A DNA stretch of 6,570 nt from an archaeon (GTDB lineage: Archaea > Nanobdellota > Nanobdellia > Pacearchaeales > GW2011-AR1): positions 1 to 6,570 of the forward strand of contig DAIEOU010000025.1 of the NCBI GenBank assembly GCA_027348755.1, read 5' to 3'. Shown here piece after piece: positions 1-6,570 of the stretch; the stretch's first letter is position 1; each line of letters begins with the position of its first letter. Both the position numbers and the translations under genes were made by a program. The notes beneath the pieces are model-generated. The model ran no database searches. It was not told the origin of the DNA and saw only the letters and a list, made by a program, of their open reading frames with translations.

Positions 1-258
1 AACACTGATATTGCTGTGACTCCAGAACTCTCAGAACAAGACAGCTTATTCTCAAACTTATATTTTAAGAGGATACAGTCAGAAAGTTTCAAGAGAATTG
101 GAGAATTCGTTTTGAACATAAGCAGACCTGCAGAGATTGGAGGAATGCGACAGCAGGGTATGTATATGAAGCTGGATCTTACGGACTATACTGGCTCTAT
201 TGATGCGGGGGTAAATAGAAGATATGCAGACGTGCGTTTTATTGTCACTTCTGTCTAG
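1..258 (+). CDS. C-terminal 85 codons of an unrecognised protein (5' partial)
   Basis: The frame is open from base 1 to the TAG at 256-258, so this is the tail of a gene that starts outside the window. A GTG at 16 could be read as a start, but it has no Shine-Dalgarno and the frame stays open to its left, so I treat it as internal. I do not recognise the protein. The visible part has a basic, mixed-charge stretch (LYFKRIQSESFKRIGEF, about residues 20-36), then alternating hydrophobic/polar residues suggesting beta strands up to the terminal ADVRFIVTSV. There is no cysteine, transmembrane segment or recognisable catalytic motif. One sequon (NIS) occurs near residue 39. It overlaps the next gene by 35 nt in another frame, which suggests co-transcription. 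By context with three exported proteins downstream it may be the end of an extracellular beta-rich domain, but that is inference only. Confidence 0.7.
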   Translation, partial: NTDIAVTPELSEQDSLFSNLYFKRIQSESFKRIGEFVLNISRPAEIGGMRQQGMYMKLDLTDYTGSIDAGVNRRYADVRFIVTSV

Positions 259-802
259 CTTTATTTTATTTTGTCTGATTCCACTTTCTTCTGGAATACA
301 GATAGGATTCTCACCTGCATCTCTTTCTTTTTCAGACGATTCTGAGCTTTGCAAGCAAATAACTATATTCTCTGACAGAGAGCTAAATGTAAGTTTTGAC
401 TCAAGATGGTCGTCAATAGAAAGTAATCAACTAAAAGATTATAATGCAAGAATAAATTCTCTTTTATATCCTACAGATGTTTCAGTTATAGGCTCAAGAA
501 ATGTATCTATCTGTCTTGTTCAAGGTGAGCATAAATATACTCATGGACTTATACTCATGTCTTTTGAAAACAGTAGTTTTGTGGGAGGAATATGGGTTAC
601 ATTATCTGGGAAAGGGGAGATTTCAGACGCAGTAATGAGAAAAGAGAACGGACTTGCATATGATGGATTTGTAAGCCTATCTTTACCTCAAGAAAAAGTA
701 GAAATAAGCACAATTCTAATTCTTGTATTATCCGAAATATCTGTTTCAGCAGGGGCAATAATACTAATAACCTTGCTTGCTAAGCGGTCAATGCCAAACT
801 AA
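224..802 (+). CDS. Small type I membrane protein: signal peptide, beta-rich ectodomain, C-terminal anchor
   Basis: A 192-residue exported protein of unknown function. Residues 1-24 form a hydrophobic Sec-type signal peptide ending LIPLSSG, with likely cleavage near residue 24. The ectodomain (about 25-158) is rich in alternating beta-type residues and starts GFSPASLSFS, like many extracellular Ig-like domains. It has only two mature cysteines, C43 and C97, which would suit one disulfide, and three sequons (N55, N93, N116). A hydrophobic segment at about 161-186 is followed by AKRS, so by the positive-inside rule the ectodomain faces out and the short basic tail faces the cytoplasm. ATG 224 is chosen because it is the first start after the in-frame TAA at 212-214. 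A GGGGG at 207-211 is a weak, rather distant ribosome site. TTG 242 is an alternative. The signal peptide is odd in having no basic residue before its hydrophobic core. From memory it resembles small membrane proteins of Woesearchaeota-type genomes; function unknown. Confidence 0.8.
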   Translation: MQTCVLLSLLSSFILFCLIPLSSGIQIGFSPASLSFSDDSELCKQITIFSDRELNVSFDSRWSSIESNQLKDYNARINSLLYPTDVSVIGSRNVSICLVQGEHKYTHGLILMSFENSSFVGGIWVTLSGKGEISDAVMRKENGLAYDGFVSLSLPQEKVEISTILILVLSEISVSAGAIILITLLAKRSMPN

Positions 803-820
803 TTTACTGACGACAAACAT

Positions 821-837
821 AAAGAACATTTATATAT
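821..837 (+). promoter_or_regulatory. Archaeal BRE/TATA promoter of the 858-6570 operon, probably leaderless
   Basis: TTTATATAT at 829-837 is a good archaeal TATA box, preceded by the purine-rich AAAGAACA (821-828) in the BRE position. If transcription starts at the ATG at 858, the TATA box spans about -29 to -21, the usual archaeal spacing. No Shine-Dalgarno lies before 858 (the bases are TTTTTCAGACT), which agrees with a leaderless or nearly leaderless transcript. It lies in the only real intergenic gap of the window. Confidence 0.65.
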
Positions 838-841
838 TCTC

Positions 842-851
842 TTTTGTTTTT
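842..851 (+). terminator. T-tract (TTTTGTTTTT), possible intrinsic terminator for the upstream genes
   Basis: A run of nine T in ten bases lies 40 nt after the stop of the small membrane protein and directly before the predicted start of the next transcript. Archaeal RNA polymerase can terminate at T-rich non-template tracts without a hairpin, and no hairpin is seen here. The same bases fall between TATA box and start codon, where T-richness could also be a promoter property, so the call is tentative. Confidence 0.3.
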
Positions 852-857
852 CAGACT

Positions 858-2684
858 ATGCTAAATAAGAGGGGTCAGATTGCTCTTTTCATAATTATTG
901 CCATAGCTATTGTTGCAGGAGTGGGTTTGTACATATATCTTAACTCTTCTTCAAGTGCATCAAGTATTCCAAAAGAGCTAGCTCCCGCCTTTGATTATTA
1001 TCAATCATGTATATCTCAAGAAACTTCTAGAGCATTAGATATAGCTGGAAGTCAGGCAGGATACATTTCTCTTCCTCCATATAGCCCTCCAAGCGTGTAT
1101 TCTCCATTTTCATCCAGGCTCAATTATATGGGCTTAGAAGTGCCATATTGGTCCTACATATCTGGAAATGGATTAATTAAGGAACAGACTCCATCTAAAG
1201 CAGATATAGAAAAGCAGATTGCAGACTATCTCTCTTCTAATGTTCCTAGTAGCTGCGATTTTTCTGACTTTACATCAAGAGGGTGGCAAGTAAGCTTGGG
1301 AGCTCCTAGTTTTCAGGTAAGCATTCAGGATTCACAAGTTGTTGTGCAGGAATCTGCTGCCTTGAAGGTTTCATATTTAGGTCAGAGCGCTGATAAAAAT
1401 TCATACTCTGTACAGGTTCCAACTAAGTTTGGAACAATGTTAAATACTGCTCAAGCATTATATTCTGCAGAGGCAGAAAGTGCTTTTCTTGAAAATTACA
1501 GTTGGGATGTAATCAATCTTTATGCGCCTGTTGATGGCGTAGAAATAGGATGTGCACCAAAAGTATGGAAATCTGCTGATGTGGAAACAAGTATAAAGCA
1601 AGGTCTTGAGGCAAACATACAAGCTTTGAATTATGGAAAAACTAGCTCATACTTTAATGTTCCAATACAGACAAATGGAGAAGATGTTCAGTCAACTTAT
1701 TTCAGTTCATGGCCATCAAGACTTGAGATAGCTGGAGCAGATGGAGCTTTAATGAAAACTGATGCAATAGGGCCTCAGCAAGGACTTGGAGCTTTAGGCT
1801 TCTGTTATCAGCCTTACCATTTCGTGTACAGCTTAATGTACTCAGTAATGTTCCAAATAATGGATTCTGGAGAGATATTCCAATTTCCAGTTGTTGTACA
1901 GATAAAAGATAATTCAATAAGAGGAGGATATAATGTTACTGGCCTTAATGAGAGTTCTCAACAAGACATATGTGCAGCTTCTACGCAGCCTTTATCGGTT
2001 TCTCTTCAAGATGTGAATCTCAATCCTGTTGAAGGAAATGTAAGCTATACGTGTTTCGACCAGTCTTGCCAGATTGGGTCGACTTCTAGAGGAAAGATAT
2101 CTGGAATGGTTCCTGCATGTTTGAATGGGTTCATAGATGTTCAGGCTCAAGGGTATTCCTCGGCAGAGATAATGTTCTCATCAAATAATGCTAGCTCTGC
2201 AACAATAACTCTTGATAAACTATATGACACTAACATATCTCTTTTAGTAGATGGGAAGCCATTAAATGGGGCCAGCGCTTTAGTTTATTTTACAGGAGCT
2301 CAATCTGGAACTGTAGAAATTCCAGATGTATCTAGTACAAAGCTCTCAGAAGGTTTCTATAATGTAAGCGTATATGTTTATGGAAACTCGAGTATAACAA
2401 TTCCTGCTACTACAAGTAGGCAGTGTACAAATGTTCCGGCTTCGGGAATATTAGGATTCCTTGGGCAGACAAAAGAGCAGTGTTACGATATTAATGTTCC
2501 TGCAACTAATGTTGGAAGTGCTTTAATCGGAGGAGGGCAGGGAGAGATTTATTTAGTTCCTGAGATGCTTTCAGGAGGGAACTTAACATTAAGTGTGCAG
2601 GGTCTTCCTACTCCAAAGAGTATAGACGATTTGCAGACTAATTATGCTTTGTTCGATACACAAGGAGTTGATGTGATAAGATGA
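858..2684 (+). CDS. Large pilin-leader surface protein (608 aa) with Cys-containing, PEGA-like ectodomain
   Basis: The N-terminus MLNKRGQ is followed by a 21-residue hydrophobic helix (8-28). K-R-G|Q is the pattern cleaved by archaeal prepilin peptidases of the FlaK/EppA/PibD type, with glutamine at +1, but at 608 residues this is far larger than a pilin subunit. The rest should lie outside the cell. It has ten cysteines (51, 133, 232, 316, 372, 399, 404, 421, 523, 542) and about ten sequons, eight of them after residue 385. Parts seen: a helical/beta region at 37-300; a hydrophobic conserved-looking core with FCYQPYHFVYS (315-325) and IFQFPVVVQI (340-349); a carboxypeptidase-regulatory or PEGA-like beta module (about 378-440, with NPVEGNVSYTC and GFIDVQAQGY); a second such module (about 445-515); and a tail with SGILGFLG (529-536) and LPTPKSIDDLQ (583-593). 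The frame can be extended to TTG 777, but that adds 27 non-signal residues, overlaps the previous gene and lies upstream of the promoter, so ATG 858 is preferred. I recognise it from memory as a conserved hypothetical of DPANN archaea; function unknown. Confidence 0.9.
   Translation: MLNKRGQIALFIIIAIAIVAGVGLYIYLNSSSSASSIPKELAPAFDYYQSCISQETSRALDIAGSQAGYISLPPYSPPSVYSPFSSRLNYMGLEVPYWSYISGNGLIKEQTPSKADIEKQIADYLSSNVPSSCDFSDFTSRGWQVSLGAPSFQVSIQDSQVVVQESAALKVSYLGQSADKNSYSVQVPTKFGTMLNTAQALYSAEAESAFLENYSWDVINLYAPVDGVEIGCAPKVWKSADVETSIKQGLEANIQALNYGKTSSYFNVPIQTNGEDVQSTYFSSWPSRLEIAGADGALMKTDAIGPQQGLGALGFCYQPYHFVYSLMYSVMFQIMDSGEIFQFPVVVQIKDNSIRGGYNVTGLNESSQQDICAASTQPLSVSLQDVNLNPVEGNVSYTCFDQSCQIGSTSRGKISGMVPACLNGFIDVQAQGYSSAEIMFSSNNASSATITLDKLYDTNISLLVDGKPLNGASALVYFTGAQSGTVEIPDVSSTKLSEGFYNVSVYVYGNSSITIPATTSRQCTNVPASGILGFLGQTKEQCYDINVPATNVGSALIGGGQGEIYLVPEMLSGGNLTLSVQGLPTPKSIDDLQTNYALFDTQGVDVIR
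2663..2672 (+). promoter_or_regulatory. Strong Shine-Dalgarno for the giant secreted protein, inside the preceding gene
   Basis: AGGAGTTGAT matches the archaeal 16S-complementary consensus AGGAGGTGAT at nine of ten positions and ends 8 nt before ATG 2681. It lies within the last codons of the pilin-leader gene (encoding the QGVD region). It favours ATG 2681 over the adjacent in-frame ATG 2684 (spacing 11). With the ATGA overlap it suggests initiation by terminating or newly recruited ribosomes. Confidence 0.75.
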
Positions 2685-5600
2685 TGAAAAAATTTGTTTT
2701 TGCTGTGGTTTTAACTTTAGCATTATTTTCTTTAATGTATCAAGTTAGGGCAGATGTTTATACTTCTGTAAATTATCAACAGCCAGTCGTAAGCTATTCA
2801 AGTTCAGATTATAACACATATTGGCCAGCCATAACTAATCAGATGTGTCAAGGAAGGCAAGATGTAATACTTTCTGTTCCACCTGCAGGCTGCCAGCCCA
2901 CAGTTGTTAGAAGCGACCTTTTAAGCCAACAGAATGTTCCAGTGTTTTGTCAGGTAAGTGCTTTACAGATAAACCCTCTTATAGACATAAAATCAATAGA
3001 TTCAATAAGTTTTGGAGGATCTCAGTATCCTTCGGAAGTTGTCGGAACTGGATTTCACCCTGCACAGGTTGCTCTTGGATCAAGTTATAGCAAACTCTCT
3101 GGGAATCCTGTAATGAGCAATATAGGATATGTAGTTGTCATATTAAAGAGAGAACCAAATGAAAGCGCACTTCCAGATAGTGTTAATCTTAATCTTACTG
3201 CAAGGATAACATATAACGCAGGTAATGCATTTGGTATAGGTCAGGCATCATTTACAATACCTGTAATGAATGATGCTGAATGGAATGGAAATGCAAGTGC
3301 ACATTCGCTTCAAAGTTTCTGGCAAGGAAGATATTTTGTTAGAGCTGAGAGTGCAAGTTCAAATGATGCAATAATCTCAATTTATTATGGAAACAATAAA
3401 ATATCTACAGTACATGTACTTAAGGGGCAGACGTCTTCAGACATACTAATTCCAGGTTTCTCTTCATGTGATGCAAGCTTGCAGGTAGCATATGATGGTT
3501 TCCAACAGGATGCAGATCATGCTAGATTAGAAGTAAGCGATGATAAAGGAACAGATATAATAGACGCATATGCTTCTGGCTCTTCAATATTTAATGGAGG
3601 GCCTACGCAGTTCTATAATGGACAATGCAAGGTTCAGAATGTAAATCTTGATTCTGACGGAGTTCATGGTTCTGTAGATATAATTTGTGGAAACCAGCAG
3701 TTTACTCTCGCACTTGCAAAATCATCTTCGCAGAGTAAAACATTAGGCATGGATTCATCAAGCTTGAAATATTATCAAGCAGCTCTTCAGAGTTATACTG
3801 ATGTAGCTACAAAATATCCTGCAGAATCAAATGGACAAAGCACATATGGGCAGCAGGCTCTTGAACAGGCAATAAATCTTGCACAAGAAGCTAATGATGT
3901 GAAAGCAGAGACTACACTCATAAACCTTATGTTAGAAACATATCCCAATAACGATGCGTCAAGATACAGAGATATGCTTTCACACATACAAGATACTGAT
4001 TTTAGTTCTTCATCTGCTACTGTTCAGATAAACAATAAACTTGTAAATATTAGACTTGTCAATTTTGTTAAATCATCTGCAGATGCTAGCGCAGATATTC
4101 TTGTTGGAGGAAACCTAATCAAAGGGGCTACTATGTCCAGTTCAATATCTCTTGGAGGATTCGGAAGCGCAAAGATATCTTCAATAAGTCCTGATCAAGT
4201 TTCTATATATGCATCATGTAATTCAGTCAATACTCAAAATTCCGGCTCAAATTCAGCTACTCTTTCAGAAGGAGCGAGTGCAACATTATGTGGGACTGTA
4301 CTAAGGCTAAACAAAATAAATGATAACAAACTTGTATCTGTAAGGATACTTCCAAATGTGCATAACACTGAAACTGATACTAATTTGAGTGTGAATGTAG
4401 GAATAGAAAAGAGATCTATACAACTTTCTCCTGCAAAGACGCAAGAGATGATTACAAATCTTAATGCAACTATACAAAAATGGGAGAAAATATCAAGCAC
4501 TCTTGGGAAAGCAGTTACAGGACTTAAAGCAGCATGTTTTGCCACTGCAGCGGTTCTAACTGCAAAGAATTTCTTAGGAGGAGTTAATGGAGCATCTCTT
4601 GCAAGGCAGAAAGTTATGCAAGGAAATAATGGATGGACTGCTAAGTGTCAGGAAGCTTTTAAGAGTGGAGTGATAGTTCCAGGGCTTTCTGGACAACAGC
4701 CGTATGTAAGTGTGGATGATTGCCTAAATCAGAACGCCGCGGCAATAAACAATGATGTATCAAAGGCTACTAACGTTTTAAACAGTGTCAACACACAGCT
4801 TGTACAAAATGATAAATCTGCAACCCAATCAAGTTCTCTTTTTGGAAGCTCAGTAGATACTGAGAAATCTGCTGAGGCAACATTGGCAGACATACAGAGC
4901 AAATTTGGAAACGACCAAACAAGCATACCTGTTAATGGGAATCAAGAAACAATAGGTCATTTTGTAACTAATGTTCTAAGTATTGATGCATACAAGAATA
5001 ATATAATAAGCTACAATGATATAAGAGACTTTTATTATTATGCTCAACTTGTAGATACTCCGGGCATAAGTGATGTTCAAAAGTCAGCAGCAGTTTTAGA
5101 TTTGTCAGGAATAATGTCTAGAGCAGAACAAAACCAAAAGCAGTTTGGAGCAGGTAATACTGCTAAAAGTGCTACAAACTCATTTTATACTAGTCCTATA
5201 GATAGCTATGCATCAAATCCAAATGCGGCAAAAGGTAACTATTATGGAGATATATACAAGCAAGGTTCAATAACTGATTCCTCAGGAAGCGACTTGAATA
5301 GTTACGGAAATGGAAAGCCATTCAAGGAAATAATATACAATCAACAGCTATATGCGCTTATTCTTACAAACAACGGGCAGGGAACAACATATACAATAGA
5401 TGGAAATCATGTTTACAAGATAGACACAAGCTCAAGCCCTCCTCTTGCTTATCAAGCTTCAGATGCAGATATAGGGGAAATAAAGAAGATTGTAAGTCAG
5501 TTCCAGAAGATAGATGCTAGTTTCTATACTAACAGATATATCAATCCAGAAGTAAAATATTGGGAAACTGATCCATACAAAGGAATGCCTGCAATAGTTC

Positions 5601-6570
5601 CTATAGACACTTCAAATGGATGGTATGCTGCAACTGAGCAGACTCTTCCAGTATTTGGACAGCAAGGAGCATTTGAATCAAGCGGTAAGGTATCAAGTTT
5701 CTGGCTTTGCAATGTAGGAAAGAATGGACAGGAAGAATTTGATAAAACTGGAAAAGGAGATGATACATGTCAACAGTTCAACTTGAACACTGGACAGACT
5801 ACTACATTCTTCCCAGGACTTTCACAGACTCAGACAAACGCACTTGTACAAAAGGCAATAGCCGAGCTTAACAATGTTGCAAGGCAGCATGTCGATGGTA
5901 TAAAATCAGTAAAACTTTCAAATGGGCAGAGTATATCTGTAGGTGCTCCTGCAGTAAACGTTCCTACTGCTCAATGCCAGGATTATATGTCTCCTCAAGA
6001 ATGTCAGTTGTTATTTAATGTATGCGATCCCGTAATATGCCCTGCTTCAAGATGTAACCTTGGAGGACAATATCCGGTTTCAGATGTTCCTCAGACAGGC
6101 ATAATAGGAAGTACATTACTTTGCCTTCCAAATGCAAGAGAAGGAATAGCAGTTCCAGTATGCCTCACAGGAATACAGTCAGGAATAGATGGTTTTGTAT
6201 CTTTGCTAAAGAACCATAGAGATTGTTTGCAGGAAAGCTTGGATACTGGGCAAATGGTTGGAATATGTGATCAGATATATTCAGTATATGCATGTGAGTT
6301 CTTCTGGAATCAGGTAGCTCCAGTGGCAAAGCTTCTTCTTCCAAAACTTGTTGAGACTGCATACGGACAAGGAACAAGAGGCGGCGGAGAGTATCTTACA
6401 GTAATGGCTGCATGGCAAAATACTCAGCAGGCAATAAATTACTTTACACAGCAGTATGCAGTCAATTCGATGCAGGCTTTCCAGAGTAGGTCATTAAATG
6501 AGTTTGGAGATCAGTTCTGTAAAGCATTCGTATCTGTGAGTGCTCCAAAGACATTCCAAGCTCTTGTGCA
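2681..6570 (+). CDS. Giant secreted Cys-rich protein, 3' partial (1296 codons visible)
   Basis: The frame runs without a stop to the right edge. Residues 1-24 are a standard Sec signal peptide (MMKK, hydrophobic core, VRA before D25). No further clear membrane anchor is visible, so the body should be extracytoplasmic. It holds 24 cysteines. In order: an N-terminal domain (25-350) with PAGCQP (68-73), VVRSDLLSQQNVPVFCQ (75-91), FHPA (125-128) and NIGYVVVILK (147-156); a TPR-like helical segment (about 361-437) with two KYP/TYP-type turns; a beta region (about 443-560; C513, C537); NTETDTN (562-568) then a long helical stretch GIEKRSIQLSPAKTQEM to ARQKVM (574-646) around GLKAACFATAAVL; a Ser/Gln/Asn-rich, partly coiled-coil-like section (685-870); a middle region (880-1095); and a Cys-dense block (1099-1280, 11 Cys) with CDPVICPASRC and RCNLGGQYPVSDV. 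Start ATG 2681 is set by the Shine-Dalgarno; ATG 2684 is an alternative. From memory it matches a conserved giant hypothetical protein of Woesearchaeota/Pacearchaeota, usually next to the pilin-leader gene. No catalytic motif is recognised. Confidence 0.9.
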   Translation, partial: MMKKFVFAVVLTLALFSLMYQVRADVYTSVNYQQPVVSYSSSDYNTYWPAITNQMCQGRQDVILSVPPAGCQPTVVRSDLLSQQNVPVFCQVSALQINPLIDIKSIDSISFGGSQYPSEVVGTGFHPAQVALGSSYSKLSGNPVMSNIGYVVVILKREPNESALPDSVNLNLTARITYNAGNAFGIGQASFTIPVMNDAEWNGNASAHSLQSFWQGRYFVRAESASSNDAIISIYYGNNKISTVHVLKGQTSSDILIPGFSSCDASLQVAYDGFQQDADHARLEVSDDKGTDIIDAYASGSSIFNGGPTQFYNGQCKVQNVNLDSDGVHGSVDIICGNQQFTLALAKSSSQSKTLGMDSSSLKYYQAALQSYTDVATKYPAESNGQSTYGQQALEQAINLAQEANDVKAETTLINLMLETYPNNDASRYRDMLSHIQDTDFSSSSATVQINNKLVNIRLVNFVKSSADASADILVGGNLIKGATMSSSISLGGFGSAKISSISPDQVSIYASCNSVNTQNSGSNSATLSEGASATLCGTVLRLNKINDNKLVSVRILPNVHNTETDTNLSVNVGIEKRSIQLSPAKTQEMITNLNATIQKWEKISSTLGKAVTGLKAACFATAAVLTAKNFLGGVNGASLARQKVMQGNNGWTAKCQEAFKSGVIVPGLSGQQPYVSVDDCLNQNAAAINNDVSKATNVLNSVNTQLVQNDKSATQSSSLFGSSVDTEKSAEATLADIQSKFGNDQTSIPVNGNQETIGHFVTNVLSIDAYKNNIISYNDIRDFYYYAQLVDTPGISDVQKSAAVLDLSGIMSRAEQNQKQFGAGNTAKSATNSFYTSPIDSYASNPNAAKGNYYGDIYKQGSITDSSGSDLNSYGNGKPFKEIIYNQQLYALILTNNGQGTTYTIDGNHVYKIDTSSSPPLAYQASDADIGEIKKIVSQFQKIDASFYTNRYINPEVKYWETDPYKGMPAIVPIDTSNGWYAATEQTLPVFGQQGAFESSGKVSSFWLCNVGKNGQEEFDKTGKGDDTCQQFNLNTGQTTTFFPGLSQTQTNALVQKAIAELNNVARQHVDGIKSVKLSNGQSISVGAPAVNVPTAQCQDYMSPQECQLLFNVCDPVICPASRCNLGGQYPVSDVPQTGIIGSTLLCLPNAREGIAVPVCLTGIQSGIDGFVSLLKNHRDCLQESLDTGQMVGICDQIYSVYACEFFWNQVAPVAKLLLPKLVETAYGQGTRGGGEYLTVMAAWQNTQQAINYFTQQYAVNSMQAFQSRSLNEFGDQFCKAFVSVSAPKTFQALV

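Noticed and set aside
16..258. A complete 80-residue gene starting at GTG 16
   Set aside because: The same frame is open to the window edge and there is no ribosome site before the GTG, so a truncated longer gene is simpler.
261..273. T-rich run (TTTATTTTATTTTG) just after the first gene's stop as a terminator
   Set aside because: It lies inside the signal-peptide codons of the next gene, where hydrophobic codons (Phe, Leu, Ile) explain the T-richness, and termination there would cut that gene.
79..354. Minus-strand open frame of 91 codons
   Set aside because: It lies antisense across two better-supported genes, has no promoter or ribosome site, and its protein has no domain-like features.
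777..857. N-terminal extension of the pilin-leader gene from TTG 777
   Set aside because: The 27 extra residues would bury the K-R-G-Q leader, overlap the upstream gene by 26 nt and lie largely upstream of the predicted transcript start.
1702..1917. Minus-strand open frame of 71 codons
   Set aside because: It is antisense to the conserved core of the pilin-leader protein and looks like a chance shadow of it.
4580..4960. Ser/Asn/Gln-rich stretch considered as a tandem repeat
   Set aside because: Reading the residues shows biased composition and possible coiled coil, but no repeated unit at DNA or protein level.
3793..6377. Several minus-strand open frames of 62-103 codons (e.g. 4234-4545)
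   Set aside because: All are antisense to the giant secreted gene, whose plus-strand frame is unbroken with coherent motifs. Their translations are Ser/Leu/Phe/Val-rich shadows without start signals.

Overview
The window reads as part of an AT-rich archaeal genome, most likely from a DPANN lineage of the Woesearchaeota/Pacearchaeota kind. Four things point to archaea. There is a BRE/TATA-type promoter 22-37 nt upstream of a start codon. There is a Shine-Dalgarno box that matches the archaeal consensus AGGAGGTGAT at 9 of 10 positions. One protein begins with a K-R-G-Q archaeal type IV pilin-like leader. Codon use is heavy in ATA and AGA/AGG. The phylum guess rests on remembered resemblance of the two large proteins to conserved hypothetical proteins of those groups; no search was run.

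Layout, all on the + strand and almost without gaps: (1) the last 85 codons of an unrecognised gene, open at the left edge (1-258); (2) a 192-residue type I membrane protein with signal peptide, small beta-rich ectodomain and C-terminal anchor (224-802), overlapping gene 1 by 35 nt in another frame; (3) a 55-nt intergenic gap with a promoter and a T-tract, where the promoter spacing predicts a leaderless mRNA; (4) a 608-residue protein with a pilin-type N-terminus and a large Cys-containing, sequon-rich ectodomain (858-2684); (5) a giant secreted Cys-rich protein (2681 to beyond the right edge, 1296 codons visible), joined to gene 4 by an ATGA overlap and its own strong Shine-Dalgarno.

Everything that can be interpreted is extracytoplasmic. 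The last two genes look translationally coupled and are probably made together as partners of one envelope-anchored assembly: one anchored by a pilin-like helix, the other released through a Sec signal peptide and stabilised by many disulfides. The small gene 2 protein is a plausible third part. No enzyme, nucleic-acid-binding or defence motif was recognised, so the biochemical role is unknown. No RNA genes, mobile elements, CRISPR arrays or long repeats were seen, and there is no gene-free stretch over 55 nt.
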